A stretch of DNA of 64,000 nucleotides. Source: Elusimicrobia bacterium UBA5214 (GTDB lineage: Bacteria > Elusimicrobiota > UBA5214). The stretch lies in NCBI GenBank assembly GCA_002412545.1, contig DHVG01000013.1, forward strand, positions 88,165 to 152,164, in the 5' to 3' direction. Under the pieces are notes generated by a model. The model worked only from the letters and a program-made list of their open reading frames with translations. It was not told the origin of the DNA and searched no databases. Each line of letters begins with the position of its first letter. Position 1 is the first letter of the stretch. Positions 33,438 through 42,741 of this stretch are shown here, one piece after another. Position numbers and translations under genes: made by a program.

Positions 33438-33438
33438 T

Positions 33439-34293
33439 TTAGAACTTTATTTCTACTGATGTATGACCAAATACCTGAAACCGGTTAGTTTTGACTTTAA
33501 CATCGCAAGGGTTGCAATGTCCAAAATAATTGCAGTCACGATATATATCCTCAACTTGAAATCCTGGGTTAAGAATATGACTAATCGGTTGGCGTCCTTC
33601 ATATAAATCGCTGTGACAACGGTAAATGTCACCTGCTGAACCAATAATTAATTCGGTAGTTCGACATTTTACTCTTTGGGTAAATTTTTTTTCACAAGCA
33701 CCTTGGTACTTATAAGTTCCGTATAGTTTCCCTTGATATTCACCCAAAAATTCTTTAGTTCGAAAATCTATCCCCAATTTGGTAGCTTTCTCTTTTGCTT
33801 CCAAGATATGTTCTTCCCAGAATGGATGAATTACTCCCCAAATGCCAACTGAAAAACCCGCCTCAAGCAGTTTTAGTGTCCGGTTAATTGTGTCATCTAA
33901 AACCATCTGTTCGGGATGATAACTTACTCGGATGGAAGCATAGGGGGCGTTTCTTTTTATCCGTTCAGGTTTGACTTCACGAATAAATTTTTCCAGGTCA
34001 AATTGTAAATTGGTCAGGATGTCAATATTTAGTCCAGGTTTAAGATGGTTAATGATGTAAATAAAATCCGGATGCAGACTAGGTTCTCCCCCTTGCAGAG
34101 TCACTGGCAGGTTATCTCGGGAGACAATCCGGTTTAATCCTTTTACCCAATCTTGACCAGAAAGATGTTCTCTTTTAAATTTTGATTCACCGAAATAGTT
34201 AATACAATAGGAACAGGCAAGATTACAATTAAAGGTCAAAAAAACTGCTATATAATTATATCTCTCAGGAATAATAATTGGTTTATCGTTCAT
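33439..34293 (-). CDS. Radical SAM enzyme with C-terminal SPASM/twitch-like Cys cluster
   Basis: 284 residues. The SAM cluster motif is CNLACSYC (Cys23, 27, 30). GGEPSLHP is the usual GGE motif. The C-terminus adds more Cys (CRTTELI, YRCHSDL, CNYFGHCNPC), suggesting an auxiliary iron-sulfur cluster. It overlaps the transketolase C-terminal gene by 11 bases. The substrate is unknown; a carbohydrate or nucleotide-sugar is inferred from the operon. Confidence 0.8.
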   Translation of the reverse strand: MNDKPIIIPERYNYIAVFLTFNCNLACSYCINYFGESKFKREHLSGQDWVKGLNRIVSRDNLPVTLQGGEPSLHPDFIYIINHLKPGLNIDILTNLQFDLEKFIREVKPERIKRNAPYASIRVSYHPEQMVLDDTINRTLKLLEAGFSVGIWGVIHPFWEEHILEAKEKATKLGIDFRTKEFLGEYQGKLYGTYKYQGACEKKFTQRVKCRTTELIIGSAGDIYRCHSDLYEGRQPISHILNPGFQVEDIYRDCNYFGHCNPCDVKVKTNRFQVFGHTSVEIKF

Positions 34294-35209
34294 TGAGTAT
34301 ATTTTTCACTGCGTTTACCAAAGCCGACACGGAAAGTCCATACATCTCTTTTAACTCTTCGTAATTTCCGTAAGAAGAACAAAAAGCATCATTCAAGCCA
34401 ATCCGTCTAAAAAAAATCTTATTTTTTTTTTCGCTAACAATCTCTCCTACCGCACTACCCAATCCACCGATCAGACTGTGTTCCTCTACGGTAATGATAC
34501 CTCGGGTTTGCTTACTTGCTTTTTCAATGACTTCTTGATCAAGTGGTTTAAGGGTATGCATATTAATTACTCTCACCTCTATCCCCTCTTCTTTTGACAA
34601 AATCTCCGCAGCTTTTAAGGTGTTATAAACCATCACGCCTGTAGCAATAAGGGTGGCTTCTTTCCCTTCTCTTAGAGAAACTGCTCTACCAATTTGATAC
34701 TCATAATCACTTTCGTATACAACCGGTTCACCACTCCTGCCCAAGCGAATATAAACTGGTCCTGAATAAAGTACTGCCGCTCGGGTTACCTTTTTTGCTT
34801 CTAAGGGGTCAGCTGGCGAGATTACGGTCATATTGGGAAGGGCACGCGTAATGGCTATATCTTCAACCGTTTGGTGGGTTGGACCCAAAGACCCGTAGGC
34901 AAGACCAGTTCCTACCCCAACAATTTTTACATTCAGGTTATGATAACAGACATCCACACGAATTTGTTCAAAACAACGCATTGTTACAAATGGAGCAATG
35001 GTATAAACAAAAGGAATTTTCCCAGAGAGAGCCAGACCAGCCGCTGCACCCATCATATTTTGTTCAGCTATCCCAAAATTAATAAACCGATTCGGAAATG
35101 TCTGACGGAAAATATCAAAGGTAAAAGTTCCAATATCGGCAGTTAAAAGAAAAATCCTTTTGTCTTCTTTAGCCAATTCTAAAAGAGATTTGACAAAAGC
35201 ATCTCTCAT
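34283..35209 (-). CDS. Transketolase-like C-terminal half (pyrimidine-binding plus C domain)
   Basis: 308 residues. NFGIAEQNMMGAAAGLAL carries the catalytic Glu that activates thiamine diphosphate; GPTHQTVEDIAITRALPNM and VITVEEHSLIGGLGSAV-like elements follow. It is the second subunit of a split transketolase; the first is the next gene upstream with one base between. Known chemistry: transfer of a two-carbon ketol unit. Position among sugar genes suggests a biosynthetic rather than a purely pentose-phosphate role. Confidence 0.88.
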   Translation of the reverse strand: MRDAFVKSLLELAKEDKRIFLLTADIGTFTFDIFRQTFPNRFINFGIAEQNMMGAAAGLALSGKIPFVYTIAPFVTMRCFEQIRVDVCYHNLNVKIVGVGTGLAYGSLGPTHQTVEDIAITRALPNMTVISPADPLEAKKVTRAAVLYSGPVYIRLGRSGEPVVYESDYEYQIGRAVSLREGKEATLIATGVMVYNTLKAAEILSKEEGIEVRVINMHTLKPLDQEVIEKASKQTRGIITVEEHSLIGGLGSAVGEIVSEKKNKIFFRRIGLNDAFCSSYGNYEELKEMYGLSVSALVNAVKNILNER

Positions 35210-35210
35210 T

Positions 35211-36068
35211 TCATTTATCTAACTCCAATTCTTCTAATGCTTGTTTTAACTCGGTTTGGTTGGGAAGACGAAAATGCCAGATAATCTTATTTTCCATAAA
35301 AGAAACTCCTTTTCCTTTGACAGTGTGAGCAACAATTAAACTGGGTTTACCTTTTTCAAAAGGAACCAATTTAAGAGTCGGCAAGATTTCTCCAAAATTA
35401 TGGCCGTCTATTTCTTTAATTGACCAACCAAAAGAGGACCATTTCTCTTTTAGAGGTTTAAGACTGATTATCTCGTCAATCGCACCAATTGCCTGTAGTT
35501 TATTGTAATCCACGATGGCGATTAAATTATCTAACCTGAATTGTGCAGCAGACATCGCTGCTTCCCAGACCGAACCCTCCTGACATTCTCCATCTCCGAG
35601 GAGGACAAAAACACGGTAATTTTTCTGGTCAAATTTTCCTACCAGTGCCATTCCTACCCCGATAGACAAACCGTGACCCAAAGAACCGGTGGAAGCCTCA
35701 ACCCCAGGAATTTTGTCCCGTTCAGGGTGTCCTCCCAAGATTCCTTCTTTTTTACAAAATTTATCCAGTTCTTTCTCCGGAAAAAATCCTTTCTCTGTCA
35801 AAACTACATATAGGGCGGCACAACCGTGTCCTTTACTTAAAATGAACCTATCTCTTTCTTCCCAATTAGGATTATTTGGGTCAATTCTTAAACCTTTGAA
35901 ATATAAAGCAGTAAGAATTTCCACAATAGAGTAAGCTGGTCCGATATGTGCTCCTCCAGATTTCATTACCATATTCAAAATTTTTTTCCGGATTTCTTTT
36001 GCTTTTGTTTTTAACTCGTTATTCAATTTTTTATGCTTCAGTATAATGGTACTACTGCTCCGTACCAT
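35211..36068 (-). CDS. Transketolase-like N-terminal half (thiamine-diphosphate binding)
   Basis: 285 residues. GGAHIGPAYSIVEIL, SKGHGCAALY, GSLGHGLSIGVGMAL and GDGECQEGSVWEA with a downstream Asn (VDYNK), the ThDP-binding motif, are all present. Start uncertain: the ATG at 36068 overlaps the reductase gene by 31 bases; a TTG at 36026 gives an N-terminus more like relatives and avoids the overlap. Works with the C-half encoded next. Confidence 0.88.
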   Translation of the reverse strand: MVRSSSTIILKHKKLNNELKTKAKEIRKKILNMVMKSGGAHIGPAYSIVEILTALYFKGLRIDPNNPNWEERDRFILSKGHGCAALYVVLTEKGFFPEKELDKFCKKEGILGGHPERDKIPGVEASTGSLGHGLSIGVGMALVGKFDQKNYRVFVLLGDGECQEGSVWEAAMSAAQFRLDNLIAIVDYNKLQAIGAIDEIISLKPLKEKWSSFGWSIKEIDGHNFGEILPTLKLVPFEKGKPSLIVAHTVKGKGVSFMENKIIWHFRLPNQTELKQALEELELDK

Positions 36069-36847
36069 TTTTTAGTATTTAGTGAACTATTTAACGCTCT
36101 CTTTTCAACCAGATTGAGAGTATTAAAATCAACTGGTTTTATAAGCTCTTTACTAAATCCATGCTCTTCTGCCAGACTTAGAGCGAAGTCATATCTACTC
36201 ATAACCTTATTTTTGGCTAAATGATATAAACCTTTTAGATTCATTTTTACAGATTCAAAAACTCCATTACACACAAATTCTACCTCGGTTGGATTAAATA
36301 CTTGATTGTAGGCAGATTTTACTTTTTCCCCTTCTTTCAATCTCAGAAAAATATCAGCAAATATTCCTCCATCTTCTAAGTTTTTACTGTAAGTTTTACT
36401 TAATCTTAAAATCAGACAATCCTTTAAATTCTTTTTCAAAAATTCTTCTACTTTAAATTTAAATTCTCCATAATAATTTATTGGATTAGGTTCATCTTCT
36501 TCTTTATAGTTTCCTTTTTCCCCATCGAATACTTGGTCAGACGAGAGAAAAATAGATTTAATTTTCTTATCTGTTAAATATTTAATAAGTTCTATTGTCT
36601 TTTCCACATTTATCTTGTATGCCTCCTCTTTTCTCAAAAAACATTCATCTAAATTGGTTATTCCCCCGGCAATTACGACATATTTACATTTGTCAAATAA
36701 AGAAAAATTACTTTCCCTCAAGTCAAACTTTATTAACCCTTCTTTTTTTTGTGAAAAGTATGTTCCCAAAATATCCTTATCCCTTTTTTTAAGGAAATTA
36801 TATAAATTGTACCCGATAAGTCCAGATGCTCCCATTATTCCAATCAT
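36038..36847 (-). CDS. RmlD-like NAD(P)-dependent sugar reductase (SDR family)
   Basis: 269 residues. GASGLIGYNL nucleotide-binding loop; LSSDQVFDGEKGNYKEEDEP and YYGEFKFKVEE (YxxxK catalytic pair) are like dTDP-4-dehydrorhamnose reductases. It probably reduces a 4-keto nucleotide sugar. Rhamnose itself cannot be concluded because no rmlABC genes are in view. It abuts the next radical SAM gene with a one-base overlap. Confidence 0.78.
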   Translation of the reverse strand: MIGIMGASGLIGYNLYNFLKKRDKDILGTYFSQKKEGLIKFDLRESNFSLFDKCKYVVIAGGITNLDECFLRKEEAYKINVEKTIELIKYLTDKKIKSIFLSSDQVFDGEKGNYKEEDEPNPINYYGEFKFKVEEFLKKNLKDCLILRLSKTYSKNLEDGGIFADIFLRLKEGEKVKSAYNQVFNPTEVEFVCNGVFESVKMNLKGLYHLAKNKVMSRYDFALSLAEEHGFSKELIKPVDFNTLNLVEKRALNSSLNTKKWYGAVVPLY

Positions 36848-37923
36848 TAAACAAATTCAAGATGGTCCCGGTAGATATTCAAAAAATCCAAAATTATTTC
36901 ATTTTGACTATTGGCTACACAGTGATGATTGCAATCAACTTTAGGGTTGATTTTGAAGAATTTTCCTTTATTATTGAGCCAAAAATCTCTAAATCTCGTA
37001 CTTTTTATACTTCCTAATAGACCACCTTGATTATATGCTTTATCTTGACAAGAATAAACATTTAAGTCAGCACCGATAACTGGTCTAATTTGAAGATAGG
37101 GACACCATTCATAATATTTTTTGAAGTTGCCTGACTCATAATGGTAGGTATCGCTAATTTCAAAGTTTTCATTTTCTAAGATTCTTTTAGCTTTCAAAAT
37201 TTCTTCTTTTGCTTTATCAAAAAATCCCGAGTGATAACGGTCATTTTCTTCAGCATTATCGGAAACCACAACTCCTGAGATTTTGAGACTGTGAACTCCT
37301 ATCTCTTTAAAAAGCTTTGCCATATCAAAAAGATGTGTAACATTGTTTTTATCAACAATAACATATGTTCCCAAAGAACATTTCCGTGTTTTCCCACTAA
37401 AGGTCTCAATATTCTTAATAACTTGGTCCCACTGTTCTTTTGGAACTTTACGGTGTTTACTATAACTTTCGCTATCCCAACTATCAATAGATATTCTTAC
37501 CCAACTACCATATTCGGCAATTAGTTCAGATATTTCCTCTTTTAAAGCAACTCCGTTGGTAATAAATGCGAATTTCAGTTTTCTGTTTTTTACTATCCTT
37601 TTTATTGTATCTAATATATAGGGATAAATTAAAGGTTCTCCACCACCAGAAAAAGTAATCGCCTCTACTCCCATCCCTTCCAAATCTTCAATAATCTCAA
37701 ACATTTTTTCTTTTGGTATTTTATCTCTCTCATTCATATCTTTGCCAAGTTGCAGGTTGTCTGCTCTATAAGAACAATAGTAGCAGTGTTGGTTACACGC
37801 ATTGGTTGGTTTTATACGAATATGAACAGGGGGTAATATAGTACTTTTTTCTTTAGGTAGAGAAAATATCTTCTCAGGGAAATGAAAAATTTTGAACTTT
37901 GAATATACGTACTTTTTCTTCAC
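36847..37923 (-). CDS. Radical SAM/SPASM-like enzyme
   Basis: 358 residues. The motif TNACNQHCYYCSYRAD gives the CxxxCxxC SAM cluster; ITFSGGGEPLIYP follows; the C-terminal third has CPYLQIRP, YSCQDKAY and CNHHC, a SPASM-like pattern. It is a different subfamily from the radical SAM at 33439. Substrate unknown. Genes on both sides handle nucleotide sugars, so a sugar substrate is possible. Confidence 0.82.
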   Translation of the reverse strand: MKKKYVYSKFKIFHFPEKIFSLPKEKSTILPPVHIRIKPTNACNQHCYYCSYRADNLQLGKDMNERDKIPKEKMFEIIEDLEGMGVEAITFSGGGEPLIYPYILDTIKRIVKNRKLKFAFITNGVALKEEISELIAEYGSWVRISIDSWDSESYSKHRKVPKEQWDQVIKNIETFSGKTRKCSLGTYVIVDKNNVTHLFDMAKLFKEIGVHSLKISGVVVSDNAEENDRYHSGFFDKAKEEILKAKRILENENFEISDTYHYESGNFKKYYEWCPYLQIRPVIGADLNVYSCQDKAYNQGGLLGSIKSTRFRDFWLNNKGKFFKINPKVDCNHHCVANSQNEIILDFLNIYRDHLEFV

Positions 37924-37938
37924 TATTGAGTTGTCCTT

Positions 37939-38673
37939 TCATTCAAAAAAAATGAATTCATAATCTCCATCGTATCCAAACTCGTTAAATAACCATACCC
38001 ATTCGTCAGGGGTAAAGAACGATTCACAAGTTAACGCCCAACATTGCAGATTGAATAATTCTTCTTCATTCTGATAACTTTCTACAACAATATATTTATT
38101 TTTTCCAACTCGTTCAATTTCCTTCAAAGCAAATTTTAACTCATATATAGAAAGGTTATGTAAAGTGGTTAAGGATACTACCAAGTCAAATTCTTTATCA
38201 TCAAATGGATAAGAATCTTGAGCTCTATGCACAAACAGATTGGATTTAATTTCCTCCTTGGCATTTTTGATAGCGTAATCTGATATATCAAAACCTACCA
38301 CTTTAGCATCTGTAAGAAGTTTCTTAAATTCGTATAAGAGAAAACCTTTACCACAACCTACATCTAATATTTTAGCATCCTTTGAAAGATTATATATTTC
38401 AATCAGTTTTTTAGCGACAAATTCCCATCTGCCATCATATTTATAGCCACCGTAACCATATCTTCTATCCCCATCCCAAAAATCTCTATTATATTTCCGT
38501 GCTATTTTCATACACTCTACTTTATTATCTTTCATTCTTGCAAGATAATCTCTTTTCGTTTTTTTATGTAAAGGCGATATTACATTTAGCAGTTTACCCA
38601 TTTTTGCTTTATTTTTTCTACTTTCTTGAATTTGCTGGCATCTGTTTTGATAGGGTGTAAGGAATTGAATCAC
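37939..38673 (-). CDS. Class I SAM-dependent methyltransferase
   Basis: 244 residues. ILDVGCGKGFLLYEF (SAM motif I), VVGFDISDYAIKNA (motif II) and FDLVVSLTTLHNL (motif III/post-II). The N-terminal 70 residues are basic and lack a zinc ribbon. It overlaps the epimerase stop... start region by four bases. The methyl acceptor is unknown; a sugar is likely from context. Confidence 0.8.
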   Translation of the reverse strand: MIQFLTPYQNRCQQIQESRKNKAKMGKLLNVISPLHKKTKRDYLARMKDNKVECMKIARKYNRDFWDGDRRYGYGGYKYDGRWEFVAKKLIEIYNLSKDAKILDVGCGKGFLLYEFKKLLTDAKVVGFDISDYAIKNAKEEIKSNLFVHRAQDSYPFDDKEFDLVVSLTTLHNLSIYELKFALKEIERVGKNKYIVVESYQNEEELFNLQCWALTCESFFTPDEWVWLFNEFGYDGDYEFIFFE

Positions 38674-39668
38674 TTTAACTTGATTGCTTGCATCATTTTG
38701 ATGTTGTAATATTTTATATCATCCAAGGGGTTTGGTATTTTGCCTTCTTCAAAAGCCTTTTTTAAGTCAATGATTGCTTCCTCTACTGTATGTTTTGGAA
38801 CAAAACCTAACTCTTCTTTTATTTTCTTTGAAGAAACCCGATAAGAACGATTATCATTTGTTGGAACAGTTTTTATAGAAATATTCGAATTAACAATTTT
38901 CTTCACCATTCTTGCTATTTCTTCAACTTTATAATTTTCATAACCAACGTTATAAATCTTTCTGTGTATCTTTTCATCAGGCAACTCTAATAGGTAAACA
39001 TAGAGCTCGGTCATATCTTCAATATGGATATTAGGTCTCATCTGTTCGCCGCCAAATACAGTAATTTCTCTTTTGCTAATTGCCTGACTGGTCAAAATAT
39101 TTACCGTAAGGTCAAGTCTTAAACGAGGCGAATAACCACAAACCGTAGAAGGTCTTATTATTACAACTACAAAATTGTTAGTAGCTTCTTTCAAAAGTAC
39201 TTCTTCGCATTTCGCTTTATATTTAGAATAATCTGTAAGTGGCTCCAAAGGTAAATCTTCCGTTACTTCTATCTCTTTCTTTATGCCATAGACACTTGAA
39301 CTTGAAGCATAGATAAATCGTTTTACTTGACTTCTCTTAGCAATTTCAACAAGTGGAGTAAAAGCATCGTAGTTGATCGACTTACCTAATTCTGGGTTTA
39401 ATTCATAACTTGGGTCATTAGAAATACAGGCAAGATGAATTATGACATCACATCCGGGTATTGATTTTAAAAGCAGGTTTCTATCTCTTATATCACCTTT
39501 AATTTGTTCAAGATTAGGATTATTTCTCACCGAATCAAGAACATCTTCACCATAGATATAAAGGTCAAGAACTTTTACTTTATATCCTTTGACTAACAAT
39601 TTAGGCACCAATACACTTCCTACATATCCAGCACCACCAGTAACAAGTATAGTTGAGAATTGATTCAT
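38670..39668 (-). CDS. NAD-dependent nucleotide-sugar epimerase/dehydratase (extended SDR)
   Basis: 332 residues. TGGAGYVGSVLVPKLL is the NAD loop; YASSSSVYG and DYSKYKAKCEE give the Ser and YxxxK catalytic elements; GGEQMRPNIHIEDM is the substrate-side motif. UDP- or GDP-sugar epimerase or dehydratase activity is expected. It has four-base overlaps with both neighbours (GT9 and methyltransferase), so the three are probably translated together. Confidence 0.85.
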   Translation of the reverse strand: MNQFSTILVTGGAGYVGSVLVPKLLVKGYKVKVLDLYIYGEDVLDSVRNNPNLEQIKGDIRDRNLLLKSIPGCDVIIHLACISNDPSYELNPELGKSINYDAFTPLVEIAKRSQVKRFIYASSSSVYGIKKEIEVTEDLPLEPLTDYSKYKAKCEEVLLKEATNNFVVVIIRPSTVCGYSPRLRLDLTVNILTSQAISKREITVFGGEQMRPNIHIEDMTELYVYLLELPDEKIHRKIYNVGYENYKVEEIARMVKKIVNSNISIKTVPTNDNRSYRVSSKKIKEELGFVPKHTVEEAIIDLKKAFEEGKIPNPLDDIKYYNIKMMQAIKLK

Positions 39669-40591
39669 GCCAATTTTTCTATTTCTTTTTTAACTCGTTC
39701 GGGTTTAATGAATTCCATACAATGTATTTTTTGATAGCATTCTTGTTGCAAACAAGGAATACATTTATATGGGTAGTTTTCGGCCTGGAGTTTTACACCA
39801 AGAGCATATAGGTAAACCTCCTTCGAAGAATTTGGTCCGAAAAGTGCAATAATTTTTTTCTTCAAGGCAATAGCTAAATGCATACCTAAACTGTCATTAG
39901 TCACAATTAGTCGGCAGGAATTTATCCAATCCATATATTCATATAGATTACTTAATCCCTGTTGCCAAGAAATAGAATATTTTTTTTTCAGCAATTTTTC
40001 TAATTGTTTCCAGTTTTTTTCTGGCCAAGATTTATTTTTCCATTTACTACCCGTAATGGCCCAATTGAATCCCACATCGTATTTAATTTTTGATTTTGGC
40101 TTGTAACCCAGAATGTATTCTTCACCATTCCATTTCTTAGCAATCATACTTGCTAATGCTTCCTGCCAATATCTTTGACTTTTTCTTTTTTTATTTAAGT
40201 CAAGCGCTAAACCAAGAACTTTCTCTGCGCCATCATAAGATTGAGCTACCCCGTGGTTTTCATCAAATCTAAATCCGAACCTTCTCCAAGCATTAACTGA
40301 ATCCGAGAGAGCGCATACACCAGGTCCTTTCTCTAAATTTACTACCGTATCAAACCTTTCTCGCTGCAGTTGCAACACAGATTCCAAATTGAAAATTAGT
40401 ATTCGTTTTACGTAAGGATTCCCTTCCAATAGAGGGTATGCTTTTTCATCAACCAACCAGGTTACTACGTCATTTTTAAAATAGTTTAAGATTATGGTCG
40501 TCCTTAGCACATCACCTAAACTTGAAGTTACACTTATTTCCTTATCCAGCGTCTCCGAATACCCTAATTTTATTATTAATACTTTTGCCAT
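39665..40591 (-). CDS. Family 9 glycosyltransferase (ADP-heptose:LPS heptosyltransferase-like)
   Basis: 308 residues. MAKVLIIKLGYSETLDKE with SLGDVLRTTIIL, NWAITGSKWKNKSWPEKNW and LIVTNDSLGMHLAIALKKKIIALFG are GT9 signatures. It would transfer a heptose-like sugar onto an LPS-core-type acceptor at the inner membrane. C-terminal Cys residues (KCIPCLQQECYQKIHC) may bind metal. First gene of the closely packed run down to 33439. Confidence 0.85.
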   Translation of the reverse strand: MAKVLIIKLGYSETLDKEISVTSSLGDVLRTTIILNYFKNDVVTWLVDEKAYPLLEGNPYVKRILIFNLESVLQLQRERFDTVVNLEKGPGVCALSDSVNAWRRFGFRFDENHGVAQSYDGAEKVLGLALDLNKKRKSQRYWQEALASMIAKKWNGEEYILGYKPKSKIKYDVGFNWAITGSKWKNKSWPEKNWKQLEKLLKKKYSISWQQGLSNLYEYMDWINSCRLIVTNDSLGMHLAIALKKKIIALFGPNSSKEVYLYALGVKLQAENYPYKCIPCLQQECYQKIHCMEFIKPERVKKEIEKLA

Positions 40592-40656
40592 AGTAATTAT
40601 TTTACATCAAAATTATACATAATTCAAATAGTTTGTTCATTTTTTTCTTTAATTAT

Positions 40657-42663
40657 CTATTCTTTTTTGTTGTAACGATAAATGGTAAGACTATGTGTTT
40701 TTACTACCTCTTTAAATCTATCCATGTATTTACTAAAATCTTTATTCATTGCATATCCCTGGTCAAGAAGAACATAGTCAACATTGTATTTATTAAGAAA
40801 AGTGAACGAATCTTCGGTAAGTGAATTTTTGAGAAATTCTTCCTGCTCTTTCACTCTTAGTGTCTGGTCATAGTTCGGTGGTAAATGCATATCCCACGCA
40901 GCAATCACTGGATAATGCGGGAAAAAAATTGTCCAAAACCAAATCTTTTGTGAATCCATCAGGACTACCGAACCCGGAGGAATTTTTTCTTTTACAAATT
41001 TAAGAAAATCAACATTAGATTTTAGTACTTGGAGAGAATTCTCAGTAGTATAATTTATTTTTTCTAAACGTGTTTTTTGAGGTAAAAGCAGAACACCTAA
41101 AACTACCAAACTACTAATTAAAGTTACTTGTTGAATTTTTCTATTGGATGAATACAAACCTTTAGATATGAATAACGCAATAATCCAATAATAAGGAACA
41201 ATTTCTACTGCCCGATAGAAACGGTCCATCCCTGGATTCAATGGCCATAAGAAATAGAGTAACAGAGGATTGACAAAAATGAATAGGACAACTGCTGCGA
41301 TTGAAAAACAATACAGTGCGCCTGGTTCTTTGCGGAAGAAACAGAACAAAAAAGGTAAAAGCAAATAAGCAAGTGTACGCGGGAAGTTTGTCCATAGTGC
41401 CTTAAATGGGTCAATTAACGGGTACGTACCTCCAAGCTTAACGACCGGTTTAAACTCAATAGCCATTGCCTCGGGAGTCAGATAGCATTTATTCACCAAG
41501 GGCAGATTAATCTTTGCTGTATAATAAGTAACATAGAAAAATGCCGGAACTGCAATGAATATTATCGCCAAAAGTATTTTTTTGGGTAGGTTTTCTATCT
41601 TGTTTGGTATGAATAAGGAAAACAAAAAGAAACAACCTAAAACAAAAAGTAACATATAAAAATAATAGAAATGGGTCAGTGCTATAACTACTCCTAAAAG
41701 GGGAAGAATAAATAGGTATCGTTTGTTCCCTTGATAAATGAATTTGAAGACAAAAAATAGGATTACCAAGAGAATAATATCCCGGGCTATACTGGCCGGA
41801 TACTGACTGGTGCTCCAGACCCAAAAAAAGGAAGTAAACTTCCCATCCAGGGTGGAATAACTCATTATCCCATCAAAAAAGACAAAAATTGAAGTTGCCA
41901 CTGTTGCATAGTTAGCTGAATCAAATACTACACGAGAAACCAACCAGAAAGCAAGAACCATCAAGGAAGTTAAAAAAACCGGTGATAATACCCAAAATTC
42001 AACCGGGTCAAGGTGCGTGATTTTACTACCCATTGAAAAAAACAAATACCAAATATTATGTCCGTAGATAGGCCTCGGTAAATCTTTAAGAATATAGTGT
42101 CCAAATATTATTTTAGGCAATTCAACTAATTTTCTTATTGCGGTCATATGATGGATATAATCTCCAGAAGTGAAACCACCAAAATGAGCGCTGAGCAAAA
42201 CAACAATTACTAAGAGAAATACAAGCACAAGGATTTGTTTTTTATTTTCCCATTTTTTCTGATTATTTATTTTTACTTTTTTCTTTTCTTTAGGAGATAC
42301 GGGAGATTGGAAAGAACCTTTTGAAGAAACTGCAAGATTCACCAAACCAAACAAAATGCTTAGAAGCAAATAACCACCAGTCAATTGATTCAAAGTTAGA
42401 CCTCGCAAGTAGGCAAACAATCCTAAAGGAGTAAATAGTAACAACGAGAAAACAAATGATAAAGGCCACACTTCAAGTAAGTTAATTTTTTCCTTCGGAT
42501 AAAAGAGTGCCAGGAGAAAGAATCCTGGTACCAGCGTAATCACTAAATTCACAAACACAAAGTTAAACCAAAACAATTCACCCAGAATATTTTTGGCGAA
42601 TTGCCAATAAATGACTATCAAACTAATCAGACCAAAAACAATTTTTACAGTTTTATTTTCCAC
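40657..42663 (-). CDS. Large multi-membrane protein, probable GT-C glycosyltransferase
   Basis: 668 residues with about twelve membrane segments. An early loop with GDYIHHMTAIRKLVELP and a C-terminal soluble part (SVVLMDSQKIWFW, YNVDYVLLDQGYAMNKDF) match the layout of lipid-linked-sugar transferases. No family-specific motif was recognised with certainty, so an exporter or polymerase is possible. It sits between a GT9 gene and a methyltransferase gene. Confidence 0.6.
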   Translation of the reverse strand: MENKTVKIVFGLISLIVIYWQFAKNILGELFWFNFVFVNLVITLVPGFFLLALFYPKEKINLLEVWPLSFVFSLLLFTPLGLFAYLRGLTLNQLTGGYLLLSILFGLVNLAVSSKGSFQSPVSPKEKKKVKINNQKKWENKKQILVLVFLLVIVVLLSAHFGGFTSGDYIHHMTAIRKLVELPKIIFGHYILKDLPRPIYGHNIWYLFFSMGSKITHLDPVEFWVLSPVFLTSLMVLAFWLVSRVVFDSANYATVATSIFVFFDGIMSYSTLDGKFTSFFWVWSTSQYPASIARDIILLVILFFVFKFIYQGNKRYLFILPLLGVVIALTHFYYFYMLLFVLGCFFLFSLFIPNKIENLPKKILLAIIFIAVPAFFYVTYYTAKINLPLVNKCYLTPEAMAIEFKPVVKLGGTYPLIDPFKALWTNFPRTLAYLLLPFLFCFFRKEPGALYCFSIAAVVLFIFVNPLLLYFLWPLNPGMDRFYRAVEIVPYYWIIALFISKGLYSSNRKIQQVTLISSLVVLGVLLLPQKTRLEKINYTTENSLQVLKSNVDFLKFVKEKIPPGSVVLMDSQKIWFWTIFFPHYPVIAAWDMHLPPNYDQTLRVKEQEEFLKNSLTEDSFTFLNKYNVDYVLLDQGYAMNKDFSKYMDRFKEVVKTHSLTIYRYNKKE

Positions 42664-42741
42664 TTTATTAAATTCATTAATTTTGTAAAATAAAAAAATT
42701 CACTAAACTGTGGGAAAAAGAAACCAAAAATTTTTTTACTA

